Positions 1-6,923 of a stretch of 16,092 nt of DNA are shown here, in pieces; within the stretch, counting starts at the first letter, position 1, and every line of letters begins with the position of its first letter. The DNA lies in contig CANMPY010000010.1 of NCBI GenBank assembly GCA_947499775.1, positions 1 through 16,092 on the forward strand. The letters are read 5' to 3'. The notes beneath the pieces are model-generated. The model saw only the letters and a list, made by a program, of their open reading frames with translations. It was not told the origin of the DNA and did no database searches. Position numbers and translations under genes: made by a program. This DNA comes from Bacteroidota bacterium. GTDB lineage: Bacteria > Bacteroidota > Bacteroidia > NS11-12g > UBA9320.

Positions 1-579
1 GTTAGCTTTAAATATAAAAGTAGAATTAATTACAAAAGGTAATCTTTCGTCCATATATTCTGCAATTTTTGGCCTAAAAGGGTTTATAACGTGAAACGCT
101 AAATCAACATTAGGACTTAAAGTGCCATACAACCCTGTTTCAACTGTAAGCAAATGCTTTACCCCAAAATTTTCTTGTGGCAATTGCAATCGCATATAAT
201 CTAAACTTAATCCTGCTCCAAAAGATGGCGATATTTTTTGAGCTAAAGCCACTTTTAATAGGCCTTCATTATAATTTGTATTGCCAAAAAAACCATATCC
301 AATACCTAAAATTTGCCGTTTGTTTAATCGGTAGTTCCATGAAAGGCAAGCATGGTTTAATCCCTCAACTAAAAACAGAGATTCGAATCCGAACGAAATT
401 GAATTTTGCTTAACAAAAGCCAAACTCCCAGGGTGTGTGTAAGCAACAAATGGATTTGTTTTAAAAGATGTGATATTTCCTAAACCAAGAGATACCGGAT
501 TATGGGTTAAAGGCAAAAACGTACCCTGGGCATTAAACGAAAATAATACCAAAATCCATAAGGTTTTGAATACAGGCAT
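1..579 (-). CDS. PorV/PorQ-like outer-membrane beta-barrel protein, C-terminus cut by window edge
   Basis: Minus-strand frame open from an ATG at 579 to the window edge, giving 193 codons with no stop, so the C-terminus lies outside. The first 17 residues look like a short signal peptide (hydrophobic LWILVLFSF, cleavage likely after A17). The mature part has many short alternating aromatic/glycine strands such as SISFGFESLF, ILGIGYGFFG and LTVETGLYGTL, typical of an outer-membrane beta-barrel. The opening NPVSLGLGN and the later YTHPGSLAF recall the PorV/PorQ family, whose members often begin with an (A/S)xxxGxGN segment followed by an NP(A/G) segment. That family includes type IX secretion components, but a role in that system is not shown here. 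An in-frame stop at 625-627 limits the start; ATG 579 is the only good choice. It is encoded 78 bp downstream of the MerR gene on the same strand. Barrel call fairly sure, family uncertain. Confidence 0.6.
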   Translation of the reverse strand, partial: MPVFKTLWILVLFSFNAQGTFLPLTHNPVSLGLGNITSFKTNPFVAYTHPGSLAFVKQNSISFGFESLFLVEGLNHACLSWNYRLNKRQILGIGYGFFGNTNYNEGLLKVALAQKISPSFGAGLSLDYMRLQLPQENFGVKHLLTVETGLYGTLSPNVDLAFHVINPFRPKIAEYMDERLPFVINSTFIFKAN

Positions 580-611
580 ACATAGGCAAGAAACATAAAA
601 TTGGTTAACTA

Positions 612-628
612 TTAATCGTTGCGATTAA
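612..628. repeat. Short perfect inverted repeat between MerR and barrel genes
   Basis: TTAATCG and CGATTAA flank a 3-base TTG loop. The site lies downstream of the MerR stop and about 30 bases upstream of the barrel gene start. It could be a weak hairpin or a regulator binding site. No long U-tract follows on the minus strand, so it is not a convincing intrinsic terminator. Confidence 0.3.
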
Positions 629-657
629 ACTTAAACGACTAATGTTTTTGAGTTGCT

Positions 658-993
658 TTATGAGAGTTCTTCTCTAATTTCGATCAAAAACTGACGTACT
701 TTTTTTAAAGATTCCAAGACCTGCATATTTTTTTCAACTGGCTTGCGATGAAGTTTTATTTTTTCTTTAGCACCTTGAAGGGTATGGCCTTGCTCCTTGG
801 TTAAAAAATGGATAAGCTTTATGGTTTCAATATCGGACTTGGTGTATAACCTATTGCCCTTTTTATTTTTTTTAGGATCAAGCACATCAAATTCTTTTTC
901 CCAGAAACGAAGCAAAGAAGGTGCTAAATTTAAGAGGGCATTTACTTCGCCCATGGTAAAATACAGCTTGTCGATTGATTGATTTTCTTCCAT
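658..993 (-). CDS. Small MerR-family transcriptional regulator
   Basis: 111-residue protein with an N-terminal MerR-type winged helix. The helix-turn-helix spans about residues 12-35 (YFTMGEVNALL then SLLRFWEKEF). The wing carries the family pattern NRLYTKSDI (47-55), followed by the helix IETIKLIHFLTKEQG and the TLQGAKEKI segment (71-79). Residues 84-110 form a charged helix, probably the dimerising coiled coil. There is no C-terminal effector domain and no cysteine, so it does not look like a metal or redox sensor; it belongs to the short MerR proteins common in Bacteroidota whose signal is unknown. Its ATG shares one base with the TAA of the M23 peptidase gene, so the two are almost certainly co-transcribed and probably translationally coupled. 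Its target is not shown; the shared promoter region at 1965-2147 is one candidate. Confidence 0.88.
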   Translation of the reverse strand: MEENQSIDKLYFTMGEVNALLNLAPSLLRFWEKEFDVLDPKKNKKGNRLYTKSDIETIKLIHFLTKEQGHTLQGAKEKIKLHRKPVEKNMQVLESLKKVRQFLIEIREELS

Positions 994-1964
994 TAATCGA
1001 AGGATTGATTATGAGCATTTGACAATTTAAGAATAGCCTCATATTGCTCAGGTGTAAGATCGCTATAATAATAGTTGGCAGGATTTACGGGCAGTTTATT
1101 TTTAATTACTTCATAATGGAGATGTGGTCCTGTGCTCTTGCCTGTGCTACCCACAAATCCTATAATCTGACCTCTTGTAACCTTTTGCCCTTTCTTAACT
1201 TTAAATTTACTTAAATGAGCATATCTCGATTTGTATCCGTACCCATGATTTACAATAATGCAATTGCCGTAGCCCCATTGTTTTGATTCAACTAATTCAA
1301 TAATACCATCTCCGGTAGTGGTTACCGGTGTTCCAATTGGCGATGTAAAATCCATACCAGCATGAAATTTACCGGTTCTATAAATAGGATCTATTCTATA
1401 TCCAAAGCCAGAAGCAACGCGTTTTAAATCTTTATTTGCAACCGGTTGAATAGCCGGGATACTCATCAACATGGCGTTTTTTGCCTTTGCTAATTTAGTT
1501 AATTCATCATAAGATTTGCTTTGCACATACATCCGTCGATTTAATAAGTCAAGTGCTTCATGAAGCTTGACCAAACTTTCTGAATTATTAAAATTATCAA
1601 GGCTTTTATATCGGTTATTTCCACCTATTCCAGCGTTCCTTATAGCCTTATCAATAGGTGCTGCTCCAAAAATTTCGCGATAAATCTTTTCATCCCTTTC
1701 TTCAAGACTTGCCATAACCAATTCGGCTTTATTTCCTTTTTCGTCCAATAATTCAATTTGCATTTTATAGTTCGAAATTTCGCGTTTTAATAAGCGTTCT
1801 TTTGGCGAATCTAAAAAACTATAAGCGAGCGTTAGAAATAAAAAACCTGCTACCAAAGAGGCTGAAAGAAAACCAAATATGCGAAGCAATTTAATCCATG
1901 CACTCGTTTTTACGTGAACATATTGGAGATTGGTGGGGTCAAATCTGTATTTTATTTTTTTCAA
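993..1964 (-). CDS. Membrane-anchored M23 (LytM-type) peptidoglycan endopeptidase
   Basis: 323-residue protein. A basic N-terminus is followed by one membrane segment at about 27-50, placing the rest in the periplasm. Residues 53-165 are charged and helical, probably coiled coil. The C-terminal M23 domain (about 183-298) starts with SGFGYRIDPIYRTGKFHAG. Zinc and catalytic positions are visible: H201 and D205 in HAGMD, H250 in YAHLS, and H281/H283 in GPHLHYE. All are present, so an active zinc endopeptidase cutting peptide cross-links is expected, unlike the degenerate LytM factors that only activate amidases. Bacteroidota commonly carry this NlpD/MepM-like type next to alaS. It is first in a unit with the MerR gene (1-base overlap) and divergent from alaS. 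A consensus promoter lies about 140 bases upstream of its start. Confidence 0.93.
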   Translation of the reverse strand: MKKIKYRFDPTNLQYVHVKTSAWIKLLRIFGFLSASLVAGFLFLTLAYSFLDSPKERLLKREISNYKMQIELLDEKGNKAELVMASLEERDEKIYREIFGAAPIDKAIRNAGIGGNNRYKSLDNFNNSESLVKLHEALDLLNRRMYVQSKSYDELTKLAKAKNAMLMSIPAIQPVANKDLKRVASGFGYRIDPIYRTGKFHAGMDFTSPIGTPVTTTGDGIIELVESKQWGYGNCIIVNHGYGYKSRYAHLSKFKVKKGQKVTRGQIIGFVGSTGKSTGPHLHYEVIKNKLPVNPANYYYSDLTPEQYEAILKLSNAHNQSFD

Positions 1965-2076
1965 CTTATTATTTGACTTTAAGCCAATTTATTCCTAACT
2001 CGTTAAACATTAAAATCTTATTTTTCAACGCTTAAACGATATTCAAAATTCAGATAGGCATCTAAGGGTTTTGGTG

Positions 2077-2084
2077 TAATTTTG
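2077..2084 (+). promoter_or_regulatory. Candidate -7 box for alaS
   Basis: TAATTTTG matches TAnnTTTG. The predicted start near 2091 would give a leader of about 57 bases. No good TTTG sits 19-21 bases upstream, so only the -7 half is supported. Confidence 0.45.
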
Positions 2085-2110
2085 CCAGCTTATAAAGATA
2101 GGTTGGCAAA
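2081..2110. repeat. Inverted repeat TTTGCCA-N16-TGGCAAA in the divergent spacer
   Basis: A perfect 7-base inverted repeat (2081-2087 and 2104-2110). Each arm includes the TTTG of one of the two facing -7 boxes (alaS on the plus strand, M23 on the minus strand). It may simply reflect two promoters sharing the extended form TTTGCCA, or it may be a regulator site overlapping both. Confidence 0.4.
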
Positions 2111-2137
2111 GATAACTCGTTTTGCTAAACTTACAAA
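2107..2137 (-). promoter_or_regulatory. Bacteroidota-type promoter for the M23-MerR unit
   Basis: Read on the minus strand, TTTG (2137-2134), a 19-base spacer, then TATCTTTG (2114-2107). Both boxes and the spacing match the Bacteroidota -33/-7 consensus. Transcription should start near 2100, giving a leader of about 136 bases before the M23 start at 1964. The promoter lies in the 5' region of alaS and points at the candidate alaS -7 box. Confidence 0.6.
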
Positions 2138-2147
2138 CTGATACACC

Positions 2148-4775
2148 ATGAACTCAAACGAAATAAGACAGAAATTTTTAGATTTTTTTGAATCCAAAGG
2201 ACATAGAATTGTTTCATCAGCACCTATAGTTGTTAAAAATGATCCAACGTTGATGTTTACCAATGCTGGAATGAATCAATTTAAAGATTATTTTTTAGGT
2301 AACAAAGAGGCGGTGGACAAACGCGTTGTAAACTCTCAAAAATGCTTAAGGGTTTCGGGCAAACATAACGACTTAGAAGAAGTTGGTGTCGACACTTACC
2401 ACCATACCATGTTTGAAATGTTAGGCAACTGGAGTTTTGGTGATTATTTTAAGAAAGAAGCAATAGAATGGGCTTGGCAATTATTAACAGAGGTGTATGG
2501 CTTAGATAAAAATCGGTTATATGTTACTGTTTTTGAAGGCAGTAAAGAGGATAAATTAGAATATGATTCCGAATCTTATGGGTTTTGGGAGCAGCATATT
2601 GATAGCAGTAGAATTTTGCCAGGAAACAAAAAAGATAATTTTTGGGAAATGGGAGAAACGGGGCCTTGTGGGCCTTGCAGTGAAATTCATTACGACCTTC
2701 GATCTGATATGGATCGTTTTGAAATTGACGGTAAAACCCTAGTTAACAATGATCATCCACAAGTAATCGAAATTTGGAATAATGTATTTATGCAATACAA
2801 TCGCAAAAGCAATGGCAGTTTAGAAAACCTTCCCGACAAACATGTTGATACAGGCATGGGGTTTGAGCGATTGGTTAGAGCCGTGCACCATAAAAACTCA
2901 AATTACGATACCGATATATTCATAGATACCATAAGTGAATTAGAAAAAATATCAGAAAAAAATTACGGTGAAATTGAAAAAACAGATATTGCATTTAGGG
3001 TTATTGCCGATCATATACGTGCCATTAGCTTTACCATAGCCGATGGGCAATTGCCATCAAATACAGGAGCAGGATACGTTATTCGCAGAATATTACGGCG
3101 TGCCATTCGGTATGGATATAGCACATTAGGTTTTAAGGCAGCTGAGATTTATAAACTTGTTGATCCGTTAGCACAAAAATTCAAAACTGTTTTTCCTGAA
3201 CTCTATGAACAGCGCGAGTTTGTTAGCAAGGTAATTTTTGAAGAAGAAAAATCATTCCTATCAACGCTATCAAATGGCTTAGAAATATTACAAACCTTAT
3301 TTTTAAATGCACCTTCAAAAACCATTACAGGAATCCAAAGTTTTGAATTGTACGATACTTTTGGATTCCCGATTGATTTAACAAAGTTAATCGCCTTTGA
3401 GAATGGATTTGAGGTAGATGAAATAGGTTTTGAAGCTGAATTGCTCATTCAAAAAAATCGCAGCCGCAAGGATGCGGAAAAAACTACAGGAGATTGGACC
3501 ATATTGGATGATCAAGATAACCAAGTTTTTATTGGCTATGATTTTACTGAAGCCACCCTAAAAATTTGTCGCTATCGAATAGTTAATATAAAAGGCAAAA
3601 ATAATTTCCAAGCCGTATTTTCGGTTACGCCATTTTATGCCGAAAGTGGCGGTCAAGTAGGAGACACTGGCTTGCTTTTGGGATTGGAAAGCGATGAAAA
3701 AATAAAGGTAATTGATACCGTTAAAGAAAATAATTTAAGCATTCATACGCTTGACAAAATTCCTAATAATACATCACAAGTCTTTCAGGCCAATGTAGAT
3801 AAAATACGCCGTCAACAAATTGCAAAAAACCATTCGGCTACTCATTTACTTCAAGCCGCATTAAAATCTGTTTTGGGGCAACATATTTCTCAAAAAGGAT
3901 CATTAGTGGAACCAGATCGATTGCGATTTGATTTTTCGCATTTCGCAAAAATCGACAATGACGAAATATCAAAAATAACGGCTATTGTTAAACAAAAAAT
4001 AAATGCTCAAATAACACTTGATGAAAAACGCGATATACCTCTTGATATAGCTAAACAGATGGGTGCCACAGCTCTTTTTGGTGAAAAATATGGCGATACA
4101 GTTAGGATAATTTCGTTTGACTCTGATTTTTCGATGGAATTATGTGGAGGCACCCATGTTAACAATACCGGCGAAATAGGGAATTTAATAATAACAACCG
4201 AAACAGCTGTTGCTGCTGGAGTAAGGCGAATAGAAGCAATCACTGGCGAAAAGGCAGAGGAGTTTCTAAACCAAAAATTAGACCTTTTAGATAAAATAAA
4301 TGCCGAATTGTCAAATCCCACCGATTTATTAAAAAGCATTATACACTTAGTTGGCGAAAACCAAAATTTAAAAAAGAAAATTGAAGGCTACGATTTAGAA
4401 AAAACCATCAATTTAAAAGCAGCGCTCAAACAAAATATTAATTCGGTGAACGGAATTAACTACTTAGTACAAAAAATCGAAATTTCAAGTGCTGAACATT
4501 TAAAAGATTTAAGTTTTCAATTAAAAAATGAATGTGAAAATTTATTTCTTTTGTTAGGGTGCATTCTTGACGATAAACCATTTCTTGCCCTTTCGATAAG
4601 TGACAATTTAGTGCAAGAAAAAAATTGGAATGCAAATATTTTAATTCGTCAATGGGCTAAGGAAATTGAAGGTGGCGGTGGCGGACAAACTTTTTTTGCT
4701 ACGGCCGGTGGTAAGAAAAAAAGCGGCTTAGAATTAGCGCTAAAGCTAGCAAATGCATATATAACGTCACATTAG
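2148..4775 (+). CDS. alaS: Alanine--tRNA ligase
   Basis: 875-residue class II synthetase that charges tRNA-Ala and clears Ser/Gly mischarging; the length is normal for the family. The N-terminal catalytic core shows LDFFESKGH (11-19), TLMFTNAGMNQFKDYFLG (34-51), and WEMGETGPCGPCSEIH (156-171). Motif 3 is at PSNTGAGYVIRRILRRA (293-309). The editing domain carries the zinc ligands H552 and H556 in NHSATH and C656/H660 in CGGTH, so editing should be intact. The C-terminal domain ends with the glycine-rich stretch GGGGGQTFFATAGG (832-845) typical of C-Ala. The start is ATG at 2148, giving the family N-terminus MNSNEIRQKFLDFFESKGH. It is monocistronic, divergent from the M23-MerR unit, with 138 bp to the downstream usp gene. 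No odd features; identity is certain. Confidence 0.99.
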   Translation: MNSNEIRQKFLDFFESKGHRIVSSAPIVVKNDPTLMFTNAGMNQFKDYFLGNKEAVDKRVVNSQKCLRVSGKHNDLEEVGVDTYHHTMFEMLGNWSFGDYFKKEAIEWAWQLLTEVYGLDKNRLYVTVFEGSKEDKLEYDSESYGFWEQHIDSSRILPGNKKDNFWEMGETGPCGPCSEIHYDLRSDMDRFEIDGKTLVNNDHPQVIEIWNNVFMQYNRKSNGSLENLPDKHVDTGMGFERLVRAVHHKNSNYDTDIFIDTISELEKISEKNYGEIEKTDIAFRVIADHIRAISFTIADGQLPSNTGAGYVIRRILRRAIRYGYSTLGFKAAEIYKLVDPLAQKFKTVFPELYEQREFVSKVIFEEEKSFLSTLSNGLEILQTLFLNAPSKTITGIQSFELYDTFGFPIDLTKLIAFENGFEVDEIGFEAELLIQKNRSRKDAEKTTGDWTILDDQDNQVFIGYDFTEATLKICRYRIVNIKGKNNFQAVFSVTPFYAESGGQVGDTGLLLGLESDEKIKVIDTVKENNLSIHTLDKIPNNTSQVFQANVDKIRRQQIAKNHSATHLLQAALKSVLGQHISQKGSLVEPDRLRFDFSHFAKIDNDEISKITAIVKQKINAQITLDEKRDIPLDIAKQMGATALFGEKYGDTVRIISFDSDFSMELCGGTHVNNTGEIGNLIITTETAVAAGVRRIEAITGEKAEEFLNQKLDLLDKINAELSNPTDLLKSIIHLVGENQNLKKKIEGYDLEKTINLKAALKQNINSVNGINYLVQKIEISSAEHLKDLSFQLKNECENLFLLLGCILDDKPFLALSISDNLVQEKNWNANILIRQWAKEIEGGGGGQTFFATAGGKKKSGLELALKLANAYITSH

Positions 4776-4811
4776 GAAACTGCTCTTGATTTGAAATTTT
4801 AAAAAATAAGG

Positions 4812-4850
4812 TCACATTTTCATACTATTAAATTAGTTTTATCACATTTT
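4812..4850. repeat. Direct repeat TCACATTTT upstream of usp promoter
   Basis: Two identical 9-base copies (4812-4820 and 4842-4850), start to start exactly 30 bases, about three helical turns. The second copy ends 12 bases before the -33 box. A further TCACAT lies at 4767-4772, at the end of alaS. TCACA resembles a CRP/FNR-family half-site, but no TGTGA partner is found at the usual distance. Possible activator sites; may be chance in AT-rich DNA. Confidence 0.3.
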
Positions 4851-4862
4851 TGTAAAATTAAA

Positions 4863-4893
4863 TTTGCAAATTTTTAAATTTCTTGTACTTTCG
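4863..4893 (+). promoter_or_regulatory. Bacteroidota-type promoter for usp
   Basis: TTTG (4863-4866), a 19-base spacer, then TACTTTCG (4886-4893), one base off TAnnTTTG. Transcription should begin near 4900, leaving a very short leader of about 14 bases before ATG 4914. Confidence 0.55.
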
Positions 4894-4913
4894 AAGCACT
4901 ATTTTGTGCATAT

Positions 4914-5723
4914 ATGGACTATAAATTCAAAAAGATTCTAGTTGGTTATGATAATTCACGCGCATCTGAAGTAGCTTTAGACAAAGCACTTCAAACTGCA
5001 AGGGCTTTTAAGTCAGATCTTTATGTTGTAAATGTTAAAACACCAAAATCTATTCAAGGCGATTTTGAAAGCTTAGTTACAGCCAAAGCGCTTCGATACG
5101 GTGTAAAAATACATTATAGTGAACGGCGAGGAAACGTAAGTAAAGAAATAGCAGGTGCCGAAAGAGATTTAGGTGCCGATCTCATTTTTATGGGTTCACA
5201 TGGCAAAAAAGGATTCCAACCGTATTGGATTGGAAGCAACTCGTCAAGGGTTGTTAGTTCTTCGGCCTGCCCTGTAGTTACAGTGCAAGAAGATGCAGCA
5301 AACATGACCTTTAATAGCATTATTTTACCCCTAGATGACAGTATGGAAACCCGACAAAAAGTTCCGTATGCTGTAATATTATCCAAAGCCTTTAATGCTA
5401 CAATACATGTATTGGCGGTAAGCAAAGATAAGGACTTAGAAACCACAAGAAGATTAAATGCCTATACACGTCAAACGGAACTCTATTTTGATGAGCGCAA
5501 TATTCCGTATACGCTTGAACTTAGACAGGGATTAAATGTACCGCAAGCTTGCATTGATTATGCTAATGAAAAAAAATCGGGATTAATTATGATGATGACT
5601 GGAACAGAGAGCGGCGGATGGTTTATGGGAACCTATGCCCAGCAGTTAATCAACCATTCATCCGTGCCAATTTGCGCTATTCATAGCCGCGATATGTTAC
5701 TAGGAGGCGCTACCGGGTATTAA
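4914..5723 (+). CDS. Tandem-domain universal stress protein (UspA family)
   Basis: 269-residue cytoplasmic protein made of two Usp domains (about 5-126 and 132-258). The first begins with FKKILVGYDNS and carries the ATP-binding signature G-2x-G-9x-G-S/T at G94, G97 and G107 (GSHG, nine residues, GSNSS), ending with ACPVVTVQ. It should therefore bind ATP. The second starts NSIILPLDDS and ends VPICAIHS, but the matching loop (TGTESGGWFMGTYAQQL, 229-245) lacks the G-2x-G-9x-G spacing, so it probably does not bind nucleotide the same way. Two-domain Usp proteins with one degenerate half are common in Bacteroidota. The gene has its own promoter and converges on the SDR gene with a 4-bp gap. Its cellular role is not evident beyond stress or energy-state response typical of the family. 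Confidence 0.92.
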   Translation: MDYKFKKILVGYDNSRASEVALDKALQTARAFKSDLYVVNVKTPKSIQGDFESLVTAKALRYGVKIHYSERRGNVSKEIAGAERDLGADLIFMGSHGKKGFQPYWIGSNSSRVVSSSACPVVTVQEDAANMTFNSIILPLDDSMETRQKVPYAVILSKAFNATIHVLAVSKDKDLETTRRLNAYTRQTELYFDERNIPYTLELRQGLNVPQACIDYANEKKSGLIMMMTGTESGGWFMGTYAQQLINHSSVPICAIHSRDMLLGGATGY

Positions 5724-5727
5724 ATTA

Positions 5728-6486
5728 TTATTTTCGAAGTATAAATCCTGCCGCGGGCTGTGCCGTGGGCATTATGACTAAGTCGTTAATATTAACATGA
5801 CTTGGACGTGATATACACCATACTATTGCCTCAGCAATATCATCGGCTACTAAATTTTCGAATCCTTCATAAACCTTTGAAGCGCGTTCAACATCTCCTT
5901 TAAATCGAACTAAAGAAAACTCTGTTTCTACAGCTCCCGGATGAATGCCTGTTACTCTAATATTGTATTCGGCTAGTTCGCGCCGCATTGATTTAGTAAG
6001 GGCGTCCACTGCATGCTTAGTACCACAATACACATTGCCATTCGGATAAATTTCTTTTCCGGCAATGCTGCCAATATTTATTATATGCCCTTTAGAATTT
6101 TCAACCATTAGGGGCATTATTTGCCTTGATATGTACAATAAGCCTTTAATATTTGTATCAATCATTTCATCCCAATCTTCTAAATCGCCATCAGCAAACG
6201 AACTTAATCCGGCTGCTAAACCTGCATTATTTACCAAAACATCTATTTTTTTCCATTCTGGTGGCAAAGAACTTATAAAAGTTTCAACATCAATTTTATT
6301 TCGTAAATCCACTACTTTTACCAAAACTTTGGCCCCAATAGCTGAGAGTTCATCGCTAACTGTAATTAATCGATCAGACCTACGCCCACAAATAATAAGG
6401 TTATACCCTGCTTTTGCTAAGTGAATGGCAGTGGCTTTGCCAATGCCTGATGTGGCTCCAGTTATAAGTGCTATATTGGTGGTCAT
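5728..6486 (-). CDS. YdfG-like short-chain dehydrogenase/reductase
   Basis: 252-residue classical SDR, Rossmann fold. The cofactor loop is TGATSGIG (9-16). An arginine pair at the end of beta-2 (GRRSDR, 34-39) suggests NADP preference. NNAG is at 86-89, and the catalytic residues are N112, S140, Y153 and K157 (GSIAG; NVYCGTK). The segments SLPPEWKKIDVLVNNAGLA, ASLVRFKGD-like SLVRFKGDVE (191-200) and HVNINDLVIMP (230-240) closely match E. coli YdfG, an NADP-dependent dehydrogenase of L-allo-threonine, serine and 3-hydroxy acids such as 3-hydroxypropionate. That reaction is the best guess; the substrate cannot be fixed from sequence alone. It is a single gene, convergent with usp and divergent from the STAS-rnz pair (80-bp spacer). 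The start is ATG 6486, directly before the Rossmann strand. Confidence 0.93.
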   Translation of the reverse strand: MTTNIALITGATSGIGKATAIHLAKAGYNLIICGRRSDRLITVSDELSAIGAKVLVKVVDLRNKIDVETFISSLPPEWKKIDVLVNNAGLAAGLSSFADGDLEDWDEMIDTNIKGLLYISRQIMPLMVENSKGHIINIGSIAGKEIYPNGNVYCGTKHAVDALTKSMRRELAEYNIRVTGIHPGAVETEFSLVRFKGDVERASKVYEGFENLVADDIAEAIVWCISRPSHVNINDLVIMPTAQPAAGFILRK

Positions 6487-6518
6487 AAAGTTTAAATATT
6501 TAAATGTTTGAAATCAAT

Positions 6519-6550
6519 TTTGGGATTGCGAAATTAAAGATTAAAATTTG
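6519..6550 (+). promoter_or_regulatory. Weak candidate promoter for the STAS-rnz pair
   Basis: TTTG (6519-6522), a 19-base gap, then TAAAATTTG (6542-6550), which has three rather than two bases between TA and TTTG. If used, transcription would start near 6557, ten bases before ATG 6567. Imperfect, so only a candidate. Confidence 0.3.
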
Positions 6551-6566
6551 CATTGCTTAATATCTT

Positions 6567-6917
6567 ATGTCATACCACACCACACACAACGAACATTATA
6601 TCCTTATAGAACCCGAGCACGACTATCTTGAAATTGAAGATCTTGATGATATTATTAATCAAATTTTAGGCGATTTCGCTGAGGTTATCCATGTTATTCT
6701 TCATTTGGGTAGCCTTAATTATTTAGGAGAGGAGGATTTAGAGCAATTATTATTTTTAAACGATGAGTTAAAAGTTAAAAGTGGATATTTGTTAATCGCA
6801 ACTCAAACCGATTCGATTGTGGAACTGCTAAATCAAAAGATACAAATGGCCGATTCAATCGATGATGCTATTGATTTAATTGAATCAGAGTGGACCGATA
6901 AAGAATTATTTTCATAA
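6567..6917 (+). CDS. Small STAS-like (anti-sigma factor antagonist-type) protein
   Basis: 116-residue single-domain protein. The pattern fits a STAS fold: a beta strand (HYILIEPE), a helix (DLDDIINQIL), the strand VIHVILHLG, the loop-helix NYLGEEDLEQLLFLNDEL (51-68), the strand GYLLIATQ, and the closing segment MADSIDDAIDLIE. In SpoIIAA-type proteins the loop reads D-S-S-G with a phosphorylated serine; here the aligned residues are G54-E55-E56-D57, so the phosphorylation site is replaced by acid. It therefore cannot be switched by the usual serine kinase. It is followed 6 bases later by rnz in the same frame, so the two form one unit. Many Bacteroidota carry a STAS-like gene before rnz. Function unknown; a scaffold or partner role is only a guess. 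Fold call moderately sure. Confidence 0.72.
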   Translation: MSYHTTHNEHYILIEPEHDYLEIEDLDDIINQILGDFAEVIHVILHLGSLNYLGEEDLEQLLFLNDELKVKSGYLLIATQTDSIVELLNQKIQMADSIDDAIDLIESEWTDKELFS

Positions 6918-6923
6918 ACGGAA

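Noticed and set aside
177..413. Plus-strand open frame of 78 codons
   Set aside because: It lies antisense to the partial barrel gene, whose minus-strand frame has a signal peptide and beta-strand pattern; the plus-strand product has no recognisable features.
612..628. Hairpin as terminator of the M23-MerR unit
   Set aside because: The stem is short and no T-run follows on the minus strand; kept only as an inverted repeat.
4896..4909. GCAC-TATTTT-GTGC hairpin just before the usp start
   Set aside because: Only four base pairs with a six-base AT loop; too weak to claim regulation.
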